From positions 1-12,028 of the forward strand of contig DAOUSS010000025.1 in assembly GCA_030627085.1 (NCBI GenBank): a stretch of 12,028 bases of DNA, read 5' to 3'. A program made the translations under genes and the position numbers. This DNA is from Candidatus Stahliibacteriota bacterium (GTDB taxonomy: Bacteria > Hydrothermota > UBA3073). The notes under the pieces were generated by a model. That model was not told the origin of the DNA and did no database searches. It was given only the letters and a program-made list of their open reading frames with translations. Shown one piece after another: positions 6,010-11,687 of this stretch (position 1 is its first letter; every line of letters starts with the position of its first letter).

Positions 6010-7517
6010 TTTATAATAACAAACTCTACCCTTCTATTCTTTGCCCTTGCCTTTTTAGTGTGCCCAGGGTCAATGGGCTTTATTTCACCAAATCCTTTTA
6101 TACTCACACCCTTTTTAATGAGATAGTCCCTCACCGCCTCTGCTCTTCTTATAGAGAGATCTAAATTGTATTCCTCTGTACCGATTTCGCAGGTATAACC
6201 CTGTATTTCGAGCCTGAGACCCGGGTTATGCATAAGTGTAAGGGCAAGTTTGTCAAGAGTGGCTTTTGCCTCTTCTGTCAGTGTTGCCTTGTCAAAGTCA
6301 AATGGTATCCGCAGTGAGGCGATTTCCTCCAATGAAAGCCCCCCCTCCGGGATGACAAAAGTAGGTGAAAGCAAGAAATTGACCCTGAATATCTCACCAT
6401 TCTCTATTGTAACCTCTGTTGTAGCAGAGACATACCCATCACTTTCTGCCTCCAACTTGTATGTTCCGGGTTCTATCTTTATAGTATAGTTTCCGTCAAT
6501 GTCGGTTGTTACTGGTTCCATTCCTGCTATCGCTATAGATGCCTGGATTGGTTTGCCTGTCACCCTGTCTGTTACTCTGCCTATTATATTCTCTGTTATA
6601 GCGACTTCTTCAACCTCAACTATTAGCTCCTCTATCTCCTCAACAGGCTTCACACCAATCGTGTATTTCACTCCGAAGTTTACTGCCCACGGCTGTTCCT
6701 TACCAGGACCCGCGGTTACATAATAAGCATTCTTCCAATCCGCCGGATATGTATTACAAAACACATCTTCGCTGATTCCACTTACATCAACATCAACTGC
6801 AAGAAGTAATGAGAGGTTTGAGTTGGGTTTGAAGACAACTCCTGGTGTGAGATACGCCCTCTCTGGACCAAAAGCAGGATTATCCCCTTCAAATCCTCCC
6901 AGATTCTCTCCTATAAGCTCGACAAAGGGCTGGACCTTTCCAAGATCATAACTTACTCCAAGTTGCCCTATATACTGGTCAGCATTGTCAGGCGTTCGCT
7001 TTGCGCTATGGTATATGTAACCTACACCACCTGTGAGATTTACATTAGCTATTTCATAACTCATTGCTCCCCTTACTCCAGCATCTACCCCACCTGTGGT
7101 GAAGTACCTGAATCGACCCTCGCCATTATCGGGTCCGTATACATCTTTCCCTGTACCGGTCAGAAGGAAAGGTTCAATAGCGAATATATCTGCAATGCTA
7201 TACTTCACGCAAATTCCTATATCGCCAAGACCCATCTCTTTATTGTCCAAATCAGGATTAAAATCTCCCAAGTAGGGAACCCATAGTCCAACTGCAAGGT
7301 TATCTATTATTCCGTAATCCATACCAAGCACAAGCCTGCCACCATTGTAAGCGTCGGTTGCTCCCTGTGGGGTATATGTAAATCCCCTGGCAAGAAGCCC
7401 TATGTCAAAGCTTCCTTTTGGCATTCCTGTTGCCGGTTCCATCCTGAGAAACCCTGTGTATCCCCATGCCATTGTAGCTACAAGGATGCACACACATACG
7501 CCGTATATCTTCTTCAT
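6006..7517 (-). CDS. OmpA-family outer-membrane protein: beta-barrel, CarboxypepD-reg-like domain, OmpA domain
   Basis: This 503-residue protein starts with a signal peptide (1-19, ending MAWG). A region of about 20-290 with alternating aromatic and glycine-rich strands looks like an outer-membrane barrel. An acidic linker (about 291-309) follows, then a carboxypeptidase-regulatory-like beta-sandwich (about 311-385, GRVTDRVTGKPIQA, DIDGNYTIKI, GTYKLEAESDGY). The OmpA peptidoglycan-binding domain (about 401-503) carries FDFDKATL, YNLDLSIRRAEAVRDYL and NRRVEFVI. The domain has the Arg of the RRAEAV motif, but the usual Thr-Asp is Thr442-Cys443, and the loop before GFGEIKP is about six residues shorter than normal. 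The role is probably to tether the outer membrane to the cell wall, with the barrel's function unknown. The start is supported by a very strong AAGGAGGT (7521-7528). No clear own promoter is seen, so readthrough from tRNA-Leu upstream is possible. Confidence 0.9.
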   Translation of the reverse strand: MKKIYGVCVCILVATMAWGYTGFLRMEPATGMPKGSFDIGLLARGFTYTPQGATDAYNGGRLVLGMDYGIIDNLAVGLWVPYLGDFNPDLDNKEMGLGDIGICVKYSIADIFAIEPFLLTGTGKDVYGPDNGEGRFRYFTTGGVDAGVRGAMSYEIANVNLTGGVGYIYHSAKRTPDNADQYIGQLGVSYDLGKVQPFVELIGENLGGFEGDNPAFGPERAYLTPGVVFKPNSNLSLLLAVDVDVSGISEDVFCNTYPADWKNAYYVTAGPGKEQPWAVNFGVKYTIGVKPVEEIEELIVEVEEVAITENIIGRVTDRVTGKPIQASIAIAGMEPVTTDIDGNYTIKIEPGTYKLEAESDGYVSATTEVTIENGEIFRVNFLLSPTFVIPEGGLSLEEIASLRIPFDFDKATLTEEAKATLDKLALTLMHNPGLRLEIQGYTCEIGTEEYNLDLSIRRAEAVRDYLIKKGVSIKGFGEIKPIDPGHTKKARAKNRRVEFVIIK

Positions 7518-7586
7518 TCTACCTCCTTCTTTTCAATACCTCCGACTCTATCAACCCCCAACATAGGACCAAAAAATCTCTTTAGT

Positions 7587-7619
7587 TCCCTGTTTGAAAA
7601 AAAAGTAATTTAACAGGGA
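7587..7619. other. 8-bp hairpin between tRNA-Leu and the OmpA-like gene
   Basis: TCCCTGTT (7587-7594) pairs perfectly with AACAGGGA (7612-7619) across a 17-nt A/T-rich loop. On the minus strand it lies after the tRNA and about 70 nt before the OmpA gene start. A run of six T occurs about 10 nt further on, so a weak terminator or an mRNA 5' stem are both possible. It is not one of the repeat families here. Confidence 0.35.
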
Positions 7620-7656
7620 CTGGGAGAGAACTTAAAAGATGAGGATGAAATATGTA

Positions 7657-7742
7657 TGCCGGGAGTCGGACTCGAACCGACACGACCCCAAAAGGTCAGT
7701 GGATTTTAAGTCCACTGTGTCTACCTATTCCACCATCCCGGC
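7657..7742 (-). tRNA. tRNA-Leu (anticodon UAA)
   Basis: This 86-nt class II tRNA has acceptor arms GCCGGGA and TCCCGGC with discriminator A, and a D-arm containing GGTAGACAC. The anticodon stem is GTGGA/TCCAC with loop CTTAAAA, so the anticodon is TAA (nt 7706-7708). A long variable arm has the stem GACC/GGTC, and the T-arm contains GGTTCGAGTCC. The long variable arm and discriminator A agree with leucine identity; it reads UUA and UUG. The 3' CCA is not encoded (TAC follows), so CCA must be added by nucleotidyltransferase. It is a lone tRNA gene, read in the same direction as the OmpA-like gene. Confidence 0.96.
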
Positions 7743-7781
7743 AGTTGGCGCGAATTGATTAATGATCAATATCAGAAAATT

Positions 7782-7822
7782 ACAGTCTTTGGTCTGTGGT
7801 CTCTGGTCTTCGGTCTGTAGTC
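7782..7822. repeat. Degenerate GGTCTGTGGTCT tandem tract
   Basis: Short words GGTCTGTGGTCTCTGGTCTT and CGGTCTGTAGTC follow one another. On the minus strand the tract lies between the tRNA promoter and the mature tRNA 5' end, so it would be the transcribed leader removed by RNase P. It is a third example of low-complexity tandem words next to a gene boundary. Confidence 0.55.
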
Positions 7823-7828
7823 TTTTAT

Positions 7829-7857
7829 ATTATAACACAAAAATCAGGATTTTGCAA
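7829..7857 (-). promoter_or_regulatory. Promoter of tRNA-Leu
   Basis: On the minus strand, TTGCAA (7852-7857), a 17-nt spacer and TATAAT (7829-7834) form a near-consensus promoter, with TGT directly before the -10 as an extended element. The start would be near 7822, about 80 nt before the tRNA. The spacing and the TGTGTTATAAT core match the clpC and pyrG promoters. Confidence 0.82.
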
Positions 7858-7879
7858 GTAATTTTTTTGTTTTTTAAAA

Positions 7880-7916
7880 CCACAGAGAACACGGTTCGGC
7901 TGAGTTCACCGAAGAC
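7880..7916 (+). repeat. CCACAGAGAACACGG word joined to the CGGTTCGGCTGAG repeat (short form)
   Basis: CCACAGAGAACACGG is related to the CCCACGGAGTACACGG units at 1568-1618. It runs into ACGGTTCGGCTGAG (7891-7904) and TTCACCGAAGAC (7905-7916). The same two flanks recur at 11620-11672, separated there by 27 extra nt. TTCGG and CCGAA can form a 5-bp stem. Confidence 0.6.
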
Positions 7917-7951
7917 AGAGAAAACAATATTTATTTTATTATTTGTTCTCT

Positions 7952-7972
7952 GCCTGTCTACCGACAGGTAGA
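7952..7972. repeat. Hairpin repeat CCTGTC-TACC-GACAGG, copy 2
   Basis: All 21 nt are identical to 1865-1885. It lies in the 442-nt stretch between the tRNA promoter and pyrG. Apart from the two dispersed repeats here, a weak CACAGAG/CTCTGTG inverted pair (8048-8054, 8091-8097) and the pyrG promoter and leader, I see nothing else in that stretch. Confidence 0.75.
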
Positions 7973-8109
7973 TGTGCTCAAATTCTTTATCAGTATTTTC
8001 CTTAGCTGATCTAAACCTGAGGCTTGCTTAAGTTCGATAGGAGAGAGCACAGAGATTTTCTATTTTTTTAAATTTTCTACCTCAAAGATACTCTGTGGTT
8101 ATTTTTTCC

Positions 8110-8138
8110 TTGACAGGGAGAAAAAGTTGTGATATAAT
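8110..8138 (+). promoter_or_regulatory. Consensus sigma70-type promoter of pyrG
   Basis: TTGACA (8110-8115), a 17-nt spacer and TATAAT (8133-8138) match both hexamers exactly. The -10 is preceded by TTGTGA, and TTGTGATATAATT is identical to the clpC promoter. The start should lie near 8145, giving a leader of about 155 nt. The start region has no G-run, so the reiterative-transcription control of pyrG known in Bacillus is not indicated. Confidence 0.88.
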
Positions 8139-8175
8139 TGAAATATTGAGATTATTGCGAACGTAGGGTAGAGGT

Positions 8176-8198
8176 GTAGGGCAGAGCTTCAGCTCTGC
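8176..8198 (+). repeat. REP-like element in the pyrG leader (1 of 3)
   Basis: GTAG (8176-8179) is followed by GCAGAGCT / AGCTCTGC (8181-8188 and 8191-8198), a perfect 8-bp stem with a TC loop. Stem and loop sizes equal those of the next two elements, while the stem sequence differs, as in a diversified REP family. Confidence 0.78.
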
Positions 8199-8218
8199 GA
8201 GAATAATATAGCAAACCT

Positions 8219-8241
8219 GTAGGGCAAGGCTTCAGCCTTGC
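8219..8241 (+). repeat. REP-like element in the pyrG leader (2 of 3)
   Basis: GTAG (8219-8222) is followed by GCAAGGCT / AGCCTTGC (8224-8231 and 8234-8241) with a TC loop. The stem is identical to that of the minus-oriented element at 5987-6004, 2.2 kb away, which argues for mobility or gene conversion rather than chance. Confidence 0.8.
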
Positions 8242-8264
8242 GGTAGAGCAAACCATAGGATATA

Positions 8265-8287
8265 GCAAACCTAAAGGTTTGCCCTAC
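8265..8287 (-). repeat. REP-like element in the pyrG leader (3 of 3), next to the start codon
   Basis: The stem GCAAACCT / AGGTTTGC (8265-8272 and 8275-8282) with an AA loop is followed by CCTAC, so it is in the opposite orientation to the two elements before it. It ends 3 nt before ATG 8291 and 12 nt before ATG 8300. Its AAAGG is the only purine-rich SD-like word near the start. Confidence 0.78.
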
Positions 8288-8299
8288 GATATGAGCTCT

Positions 8300-9976
8300 A
8301 TGGAGAAGTATATAGTCATAATAGGCGGGGTCATCTCGGGTGTCGGCAAAGGAGTTGCTGCTGCGTCCATAGGTAAGATATTCAAAGAGTATGGATATTC
8401 CGTTACCGCTATAAAAATAGACCCTTATATAAACTATGATGCAGGCACGCTCCGACCCACAGAACACGGAGAGGTGTGGGTTACATACGATGGAGGAGAG
8501 ATAGATCAGGACCTTGGAAATTATGAGAGATTTTTAGAAATTCCGATTCCCAGGAGAAACAATATCACAACAGGACAGATTTACAGCTCCATAATAGAAA
8601 GGGAAAGAAGGGGTAAATATCTTGGAGAAACCGTCCAGTTTATCCCTCATGTGCCTGATGAAATAAAGAAAAGAATAAGAGAAGCAGGAAAGGGATATGA
8701 TATATCTATAATAGAAATAGGAGGGACAGTTGGCGATTATGAGAATATCCCATTTTTGTTTGCAGTGAAGGGTATGGAGAGGGAATTGGGCAAAGAGAAT
8801 GTGTGCTATGTTCTGATTACATTTCTGCCTGTACCCGACCATATTGGTGAAATGAAGACAAAACCAACACAACAGGCGATAAAGCTGCTTCAAGAGAATG
8901 GCATAATCCCCGATATAATTCTGTGTAGAGGTCATAAACCTCTTGATATGATAAGAAAGAAAAAGATAGAGACATACGCAAACATAAAAAGTGAATATGT
9001 CATATCAGCCCCCGATATTCAGGTTCTCTATGAGGTGCCCCTTAACTTTGAAAAGGAGAAACTGGGTGACAAACTGCTTGAAAAACTCGAACTACCTTCC
9101 CGAAAGATGCCGGACTGGAAAGAATGGCGAAGACTTGTTACAAGGATAAAAAAGCCAAAAGGGAAGGTAAGGATTGGTATTATTGGGAAATACCTTAAAA
9201 TAGGGGATTACAGTCTAAAAGACTCTTATATTTCAATAAATGAGGCACTAATTCATGCTGGTGCGAGGCTTGCCACAGAGGTAGATATTGAATGGCTTAA
9301 CTCTGACTCTATAACTTCCAAACAGCTTTCAAGACTCGATGGTATACTGGTCCCTGGGGGGTTTGGTGAAAAGGGAATAGATGGAAAGATAGTGGCAATC
9401 AGATATGCGAGAGAGCATGATATACCATTTTTAGGCCTCTGTCTCGGGATGCAACTTTCAGTTGTAGAGTATGCAAGAAATGTCCTTAGTATGGATGCAG
9501 ATTCGACGGAATTCAATCCTCATACCAAAATTCCTGTGGTTGATATACTTCCCTATCAGAGAGAATTATTGAAAGAAGATAGATACGGTGGAACAATGAG
9601 GCTCGGGGCTTACGCCGCTTATATAAAAGAGGGGTCTTTAGTGCATAAATTGTACGAAAGAAGATTTAAGAGGGATATGGCAATTTCACTTGAACCAGAG
9701 AGAAGGGGAAAGGTCATACCGGATATAAAGTATGTTGTGGAGAAACACAGACACCGTTATGAGATCTCTCCTGATTTTGTACCTACATTAGAAAAGGGAG
9801 GAATGCTATTCTCTGGATTTCACCAGCCTCTTAACGGTCCTCGTCTCATGGAGTTTGTAGAACTGTCAGACAATAGATTTTTTGTAGCAACACAGGCTCA
9901 CCCTGAGTTTACCTCAAGTCTCACCTTTCCAGCACCACTCTTCGTGGGTTTTATTGAGGCAATAGGTAAATCGTAA
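8300..9976 (+). CDS. pyrG: CTP synthase (glutamine-hydrolysing)
   Basis: The enzyme makes CTP from UTP, ATP and glutamine in the cytoplasm. This 558-residue reading is close to the usual 530-550. The synthetase domain (about 1-270) has the P-loop GGVISGVGKG (Lys17), HGEVWVTYDGGEIDQDLG around Asp64, and EIGGTVGD (Glu139), where the family's Mg2+ ligands lie. KTKPTQQA belongs to the UTP/CTP-binding interface. The class I glutaminase domain (about 285-558) has the nucleophile Cys381 in GLCLGMQ and the His534-Pro-Glu536 pair in TQAHPEF. All catalytic residues are present. ATG 8300 (MEKYIVIIGG) gives the normal N-terminus; ATG 8291 adds three residues and is possible. A TTG at 8279 lies inside the repeat and is unlikely. 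Neither ATG has a good Shine-Dalgarno sequence (only GAG at 8293-8295). It has its own promoter at 8110 and is probably a single-gene unit. Confidence 0.96.
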   Translation: MEKYIVIIGGVISGVGKGVAAASIGKIFKEYGYSVTAIKIDPYINYDAGTLRPTEHGEVWVTYDGGEIDQDLGNYERFLEIPIPRRNNITTGQIYSSIIERERRGKYLGETVQFIPHVPDEIKKRIREAGKGYDISIIEIGGTVGDYENIPFLFAVKGMERELGKENVCYVLITFLPVPDHIGEMKTKPTQQAIKLLQENGIIPDIILCRGHKPLDMIRKKKIETYANIKSEYVISAPDIQVLYEVPLNFEKEKLGDKLLEKLELPSRKMPDWKEWRRLVTRIKKPKGKVRIGIIGKYLKIGDYSLKDSYISINEALIHAGARLATEVDIEWLNSDSITSKQLSRLDGILVPGGFGEKGIDGKIVAIRYAREHDIPFLGLCLGMQLSVVEYARNVLSMDADSTEFNPHTKIPVVDILPYQRELLKEDRYGGTMRLGAYAAYIKEGSLVHKLYERRFKRDMAISLEPERRGKVIPDIKYVVEKHRHRYEISPDFVPTLEKGGMLFSGFHQPLNGPRLMEFVELSDNRFFVATQAHPEFTSSLTFPAPLFVGFIEAIGKS

Positions 9977-10183
9977 CTACCCTCCTTTTCTATTTTTTAT
10001 ACACTATCCCCAAAAAACACTTTATATTTACGCAAAATGCGTCCAGTAAAGGGATAAACTAATATTGTGGAATATATTTGCCGAAATACCTTTGCAGACC
10101 TTCTGTACAGCAATAATACCCCAATCAGTATAATATCAATGCTAATAAGGACTTACGAAAAGTAAATTTTTTTTATTTTTTTC

Positions 10184-10212
10184 TTGACAAAATACAATTT
10201 TTGATGTAAATT
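10184..10212 (+). promoter_or_regulatory. Probable promoter of the mraZ-rsmH-ftsL operon
   Basis: TTGACA (10184-10189) is exact. With a 17-nt spacer the -10 is TAAATT (10207-10212), four of six matches. Transcription would start near 10219, at the first operator repeat. The stretch 9977-10183 between pyrG and this promoter holds no gene or clear repeat that I can see. Confidence 0.65.
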
Positions 10213-10218
10213 ATATAT

Positions 10219-10248
10219 AAGTGGTGAAAAGTGGTGAAAAGTGGTGAT
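10219..10248 (+). promoter_or_regulatory. Three 10-bp MraZ-box-like direct repeats
   Basis: AAGTGGTGAA occurs at 10219-10228 and 10229-10238, and AAGTGGTGAT at 10239-10248, a perfect 10-bp period ending just before ATG 10250. MraZ proteins bind tandem GTGG/TGGG-type repeats with about one-turn spacing upstream of mraZ in E. coli and Mycoplasma, and these repeats fit that pattern. The last one also supplies the only SD-like bases (GGTGAT). Bound MraZ would thus cover the transcription start, and the same bases serve ribosome binding. Confidence 0.85.
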
Positions 10249-10249
10249 T

Positions 10250-10678
10250 ATGTTTAATGGATTTGAGAGACATAACATAGAAGAGAAGGGTAGGCTTGCT
10301 GTTCCTGCGAAGTTCAGGAAGAGTATTGAGGATAGTATGGTCGTGATAACAAGGGGATACGACGGCTGTCTTGCAATATATACACTGCAAGAATGGCGCC
10401 GTTTTGAAAAGAGATTATCAAGACTTACTATGGCGGATTCGAGGGCAAGAAGGATAGTAAGATGGTTTTCTGGCAGTGCAGAGGTCTTAAAACTGGATAG
10501 GCAAGGAAGAATAAATATACCACAACATCTTCTTGATTTTGCAGGTGTCAAAAAGGAGGTAGTCATAACTGGTATTTTGAATCATCTTGAAGTATGGAGT
10601 GTTGAAAATTACGAAAAACAGAACCTTAGTGGTGATCCTTCTGAAATTGAGGGAATAGAAGGAATGGAGGTGTTATAA
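10250..10678 (+). CDS. mraZ: Transcriptional regulator MraZ
   Basis: This 142-residue protein has the family's two tandem SpoVT-AbrB-like modules. Each carries the Gly-Arg signature: EEKGRLAVP (11-19) and DRQGRINIP (83-91). Family members form large rings and bind direct repeats upstream of their own operon to control division and cell-wall genes. ATG 10250 is preferred because MFNGFERHNIEEKGRL matches the usual N-terminus. The GTG codons at 10241 and 10244 lie within the operator repeat. rsmH follows 29 nt downstream. The last 15 or so residues are acidic and variable, as is common. Confidence 0.95.
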   Translation: MFNGFERHNIEEKGRLAVPAKFRKSIEDSMVVITRGYDGCLAIYTLQEWRRFEKRLSRLTMADSRARRIVRWFSGSAEVLKLDRQGRINIPQHLLDFAGVKKEVVITGILNHLEVWSVENYEKQNLSGDPSEIEGIEGMEVL

Positions 10679-10683
10679 GAGCA

Positions 10684-10700
10684 GCAGGAGAAAAGCCTGC
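10684..10700 (+). promoter_or_regulatory. Small hairpin holding the only SD-like sequence before rsmH
   Basis: GCAGG (10684-10688) pairs with CCTGC (10696-10700) around a 7-nt purine loop. AGGAG (10686-10690), the only good ribosome-binding word, is half buried in the stem and 17 nt from ATG 10708 in linear distance; folding would bring it closer to the start. This is inference from sequence only. Confidence 0.35.
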
Positions 10701-10707
10701 AAGATTA

Positions 10708-11571
10708 ATGTTTCATATACCAGTGTTAGTTGATGAAGTGCTCTCGTTTGTTAAAAACGGGATATGGGTGGATACTACACTGGGAACAGGTGGACATACA
10801 GAGGCTATATTAACGAGATTTGATAAGGTGTTTGTGTATGGCATCGACAGAGATATAGAGAGTCTTGAGATCGCTAAAACGAGACTTAAAAGGTTTAAAG
10901 GGAAAATTAAGTTCATCTGTGGTGACTTCCGCAACCTAAAGGCGCTAATATCTGAGCCCGTTTGTGGAGTGCTTTTTGACATTGGATTATCTTCTTTCCA
11001 GTTGGATGATGCAGAAAGGGGTTTTTCGTACAGGCTGGATGGTCCTCTTGATATGCGAGTAAATAGAACAAACGGCCTGCCTTTACAGAGACGGCTCAGA
11101 CATCTCACAAGGGCTCAGATAGAGAATATCCTGCGGGATTATGGTGAGGAAAGACGGGCGAGGGGGATAGCAAAAAAGATATATAATTCGCGTGATAAGA
11201 TAGAAACAACGGCTGATCTTAGAGATCTTGTAGGAGGAGACTCAAGGACCCTTTCGAGGGTTTTTCAGGCGTTCAGGATATTTACAAATGATGAACTGGA
11301 AAACCTGAGAGAAGGTCTGCATACCGCCCTCTCAATACTTAAGAAAAAAGGAAGAATCATTGTTATATCCTACCACTCTCTTGAAGATAGGATTGTCAAG
11401 CAATTTTTTAAAGAGAATAGCCATCTGGTAGTATTGACAAAGAAACCGATAAGACCGTCTGAAGAGGAGATTGCCTCAAATCCAAGGGCGAGGAGCGCAA
11501 AGATGAGGGTGGCGGAGGCGAGGGAAGGAGGAAGGGGGAAGAGAGAAGAGAGAATGACTAATGACCAATGA
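10708..11571 (+). CDS. rsmH: 16S rRNA (cytosine-1402-N4)-methyltransferase RsmH
   Basis: The enzyme uses S-adenosylmethionine to methylate N4 of C1402 in the decoding centre of 16S rRNA. This 287-residue protein has HIPVLVDEVL at the N-terminus and the SAM site VDTTLGTGGHTEAIL (21-35) with GIDRD (45-49). Further motifs are FDIGLSSFQLD (90-100), GFSYRLDGPLDMR (105-117), DYGEERRARGIAKKI (144-158), VFQAFRIFTNDEL (185-197), SYHSLEDRIVK (221-231) and the C-terminal NPRARSAKMRVAEA. The gene is complete; it is a little shorter than the usual 300-315. The final residues MTNDQ are encoded by the same repeat word found in the clpC leader. The gene lies in its standard place after mraZ. No upstream in-frame start competes with ATG 10708. 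Confidence 0.95.
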   Translation: MFHIPVLVDEVLSFVKNGIWVDTTLGTGGHTEAILTRFDKVFVYGIDRDIESLEIAKTRLKRFKGKIKFICGDFRNLKALISEPVCGVLFDIGLSSFQLDDAERGFSYRLDGPLDMRVNRTNGLPLQRRLRHLTRAQIENILRDYGEERRARGIAKKIYNSRDKIETTADLRDLVGGDSRTLSRVFQAFRIFTNDELENLREGLHTALSILKKKGRIIVISYHSLEDRIVKQFFKENSHLVVLTKKPIRPSEEEIASNPRARSAKMRVAEAREGGRGKREERMTNDQ

Positions 11572-11609
11572 CCCTGATGAAATAGCTCACAAGTTCGCAT
11601 TTCACAGGG
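11572..11609 (+). other. Hairpin directly after the rsmH stop
   Basis: CCCTGATGAAAT (11572-11583) pairs with ATTTCACAGGG (11599-11609) over 11 bp with one bulged A and a 15-nt loop, starting at the base after the stop codon. No T-run follows, so it is more likely a processing or mRNA-stability stem, or a repeat, than an intrinsic terminator. It may lower expression of ftsL relative to rsmH. Confidence 0.5.
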
Positions 11610-11619
11610 TAAACTGATA

Positions 11620-11672
11620 ACGGTTCGGCTGAGCGGCTCGGCAGTGAGCTCGCCAAACTGTTCACCGAAGAC
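11620..11672 (+). repeat. CGGTTCGGCTGAG repeat, long form
   Basis: ACGGTTCGGCTGAG (11620-11633) and TTCACCGAAGAC (11661-11672) equal the contiguous repeat at 7891-7916 but are separated by 27 nt (11634-11660) that include CTCGGCAGTGAG, itself similar to the flanks. The repeat fills most of the 116-nt gap between rsmH and ftsL. Confidence 0.6.
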
Positions 11673-11687
11673 TGACCACTGAATATT

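Noticed and set aside
7762..7971. 69-codon open frame on the plus strand between tRNA-Leu and pyrG
   Set aside because: It is made of GGTCTGTGGTCT tandem words, the tRNA promoter region and the CGGTTCGGCTGAG and CCTGTC repeats. It has no ribosome-binding site and no protein-like composition.
8279..8299. Upstream TTG start for pyrG
   Set aside because: It begins within the third hairpin and adds residues absent from CTP synthases; the ATGs at 8291 and 8300 give the normal N-terminus.
8534..8935. 133-codon open frame opposite pyrG, and similar antisense frames in clpC, rsmH, the DUF4139 and OmpA-like genes
   Set aside because: They lie fully inside well-supported genes, have no ribosome-binding sites and show composition expected of complementary frames.
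10129..10134. TATAAT upstream of the mraZ promoter
   Set aside because: No -35-like hexamer is found 15-19 nt upstream; the TTGACA at 10184 is better placed.
10241..10249. Upstream GTG starts for mraZ
   Set aside because: Both GTGs are part of the operator repeat, and MFNGFERH from ATG 10250 matches the family's usual beginning.
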